From Ignavibacteria bacterium UBA5771 (GTDB lineage: Bacteria; Bacteroidota; Ignavibacteria; Kapaibacteriales; UBA2268): DNA of 6,356 nucleotides. Shown in pieces: positions 5,903 through 6,356 of the stretch. The position numbers were made by a program, and so were the translations under genes. The DNA is taken from positions 1 through 6,356 of the forward strand of contig DIEP01000117.1 in NCBI GenBank assembly GCA_002418685.1, read 5' to 3'. Below the pieces are notes generated by a model. It saw nothing but the letters and a program-made list of their open reading frames with translations, was not told where the DNA came from and did no database searches. The first letter of the stretch is position 1. Every line of letters begins with the position of its first letter.

Positions 5903-6356
5903 AATTGTTAATTAAATAATTAAAAGCTTCTTCATAGGTCCAATTTGGATTTGTTCCAATCAATTTTATAATTTCATCGTGCATTTCTTTCCGCTCGGGA
6001 TTGAGTTTTTTCTCATCTAATTTCTCTTGGAAATTATAAGCAATGGCACTTTCCCTTTTGGCAAATTCTCCAAGCGGGGCATTATTCGTTAATTTTTCAA
6101 TAAAATCCATAAATTTTTGAGTCAAGTTGTTTTGCTTATTGCTTTGCGAATCAATCCCTTGCAATTCTGCGAGCAATTCGACTAATGATGATTTTAGATT
6201 TAATGGGAGCTTTCCTTTTTGGATAATTTTTTCTGAATATTCATTGAAATTTAGTGTGGCGATTTGCTCTTGATATTCCTTAATTTTTGCTTTCAATGAA
6301 TTATTCTCGTTTTGCAAGACATTCATTTCATTCGGGAATTCAAGGCTATCTGAATT
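5901..6356 (-). CDS. Mu gpI-like protease/scaffold protein, C-terminal part (5' end outside window)
   Basis: The reading frame is open to the window edge (ten further codons upstream of the Met at 6326, no stop), so the gene starts outside and the Met at 6326 is internal. The 151 visible residues begin with a coiled-coil-like stretch (NEMNVLQNENNSLKAKIKEY...), then a segment resembling the end of Mu I-family proteins: FNEYSEKIIQKGKLPLNLKSSLVELL, where I-family members show a V..AV..GKL.P.....L pattern. They finish with a short helical domain ending NPNWTYEEAFNYLINN. In Mu the I gene encodes the prohead protease and its 3' part encodes the internal scaffold that organises capsid assembly. The protease domain would lie beyond the window. 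Position directly upstream of the major capsid gene fits. The identification rests on the coiled coil, the GKLP motif and the context. Confidence 0.75.
   Translation of the reverse strand, partial: NSDSLEFPNEMNVLQNENNSLKAKIKEYQEQIATLNFNEYSEKIIQKGKLPLNLKSSLVELLAELQGIDSQSNKQNNLTQKFMDFIEKLTNNAPLGEFAKRESAIAYNFQEKLDEKKLNPERKEMHDEIIKLIGTNPNWTYEEAFNYLINN

Larger units (their letters stand above)
2139..6356 (-). mobile_element. Mu-like prophage or prophage remnant, capsid-lysis-portal segment
   Basis: Seven leftward genes with gaps of 10 bp or less, or overlaps, encode recognisable phage head and lysis proteins. The Mu link rests on the DUF935/gp29-type portal and the gpI-type protease/scaffold C-terminus. 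The left limit is set at the portal stop because the next gene, ispD, is a host gene; the true junction lies somewhere in 2066-2138. The right end lies beyond the window. No terminase, head morphogenesis, tail, integrase or transposase gene is visible here, so this could be an intact prophage with its structural genes reordered, a decayed remnant, or a domesticated particle locus. None of the visible genes carries a frameshift or internal stop. Confidence 0.85.

Noticed and set aside
2139..6356. Diversity-generating retroelement or CRISPR in the phage region
   Set aside because: Looked for because some Bacteroidota Mu-like phages carry such systems; no reverse transcriptase, template repeat or spaced direct repeats are visible in this window.

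Overview
The window is AT-rich and looks like a chromosomal segment of a bacterium from the Bacteroidota/Chlorobi/Ignavibacteria-Kapabacteria side of the tree. The evidence is indirect. The exported proteins have signal peptides ending in Q just after the hydrophobic core (QLHAQ, ILYSQ), a style common in that group, and the host genes have weak ribosome binding sites. No marker gene fixes the taxonomy.

Left part (1-2065), host genes. A HAD-superfamily phosphatase of the MtnX-like type runs leftward out of the window. It is divergent, over only 28 bp, from a rightward gene for a small secreted protein that is probably an outer-membrane beta-barrel, with an unusual Met/His-rich tail. That gene converges, 20 bp apart, on a complete leftward ispD (MEP cytidylyltransferase, isoprenoid precursor synthesis).

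Right part (2139-6356), a Mu-like prophage or prophage remnant. Seven tightly packed leftward genes form one operon. In transcription order they are: the C-terminal part of a Mu gpI-type protease/scaffold protein (cut by the window edge), the major capsid protein, a DUF2190-type capsid decoration protein, a three-helix holin-like membrane protein, a secreted Cys/His peptidoglycan hydrolase (endolysin), a small two-anchor spanin-like protein with repeated DTI motifs, and a Mu gp29-type (DUF935) portal protein. The order is unusual. In Mu the portal precedes the protease and capsid genes, but here it is last, behind a lysis cassette, and no terminase, gpF-type head morphogenesis or tail gene is visible. 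The portal gene ends 73 bp from ispD, so the edge of the phage-derived DNA probably lies in that spacer, which holds two adjacent dyad-symmetric AT-rich sequences.

The phage operon has a consistent translational design. At five of six gene junctions the Shine-Dalgarno sequence is fused to the stop codon of the preceding gene (TAAGGAG, TAAGGTGA, TAAAGGTGA, TAAGAGA), and at the sixth the stop and start share a base (TGATG). The host genes in the window lack such strong sites. I found no RNA gene, CRISPR array, insertion sequence or diversity-generating repeat, and no gene-free stretch longer than 300 bp. The most distinctive feature is the rearranged portal-last, lysis-in-capsid-operon layout; I see no strong case for a wholly new system.
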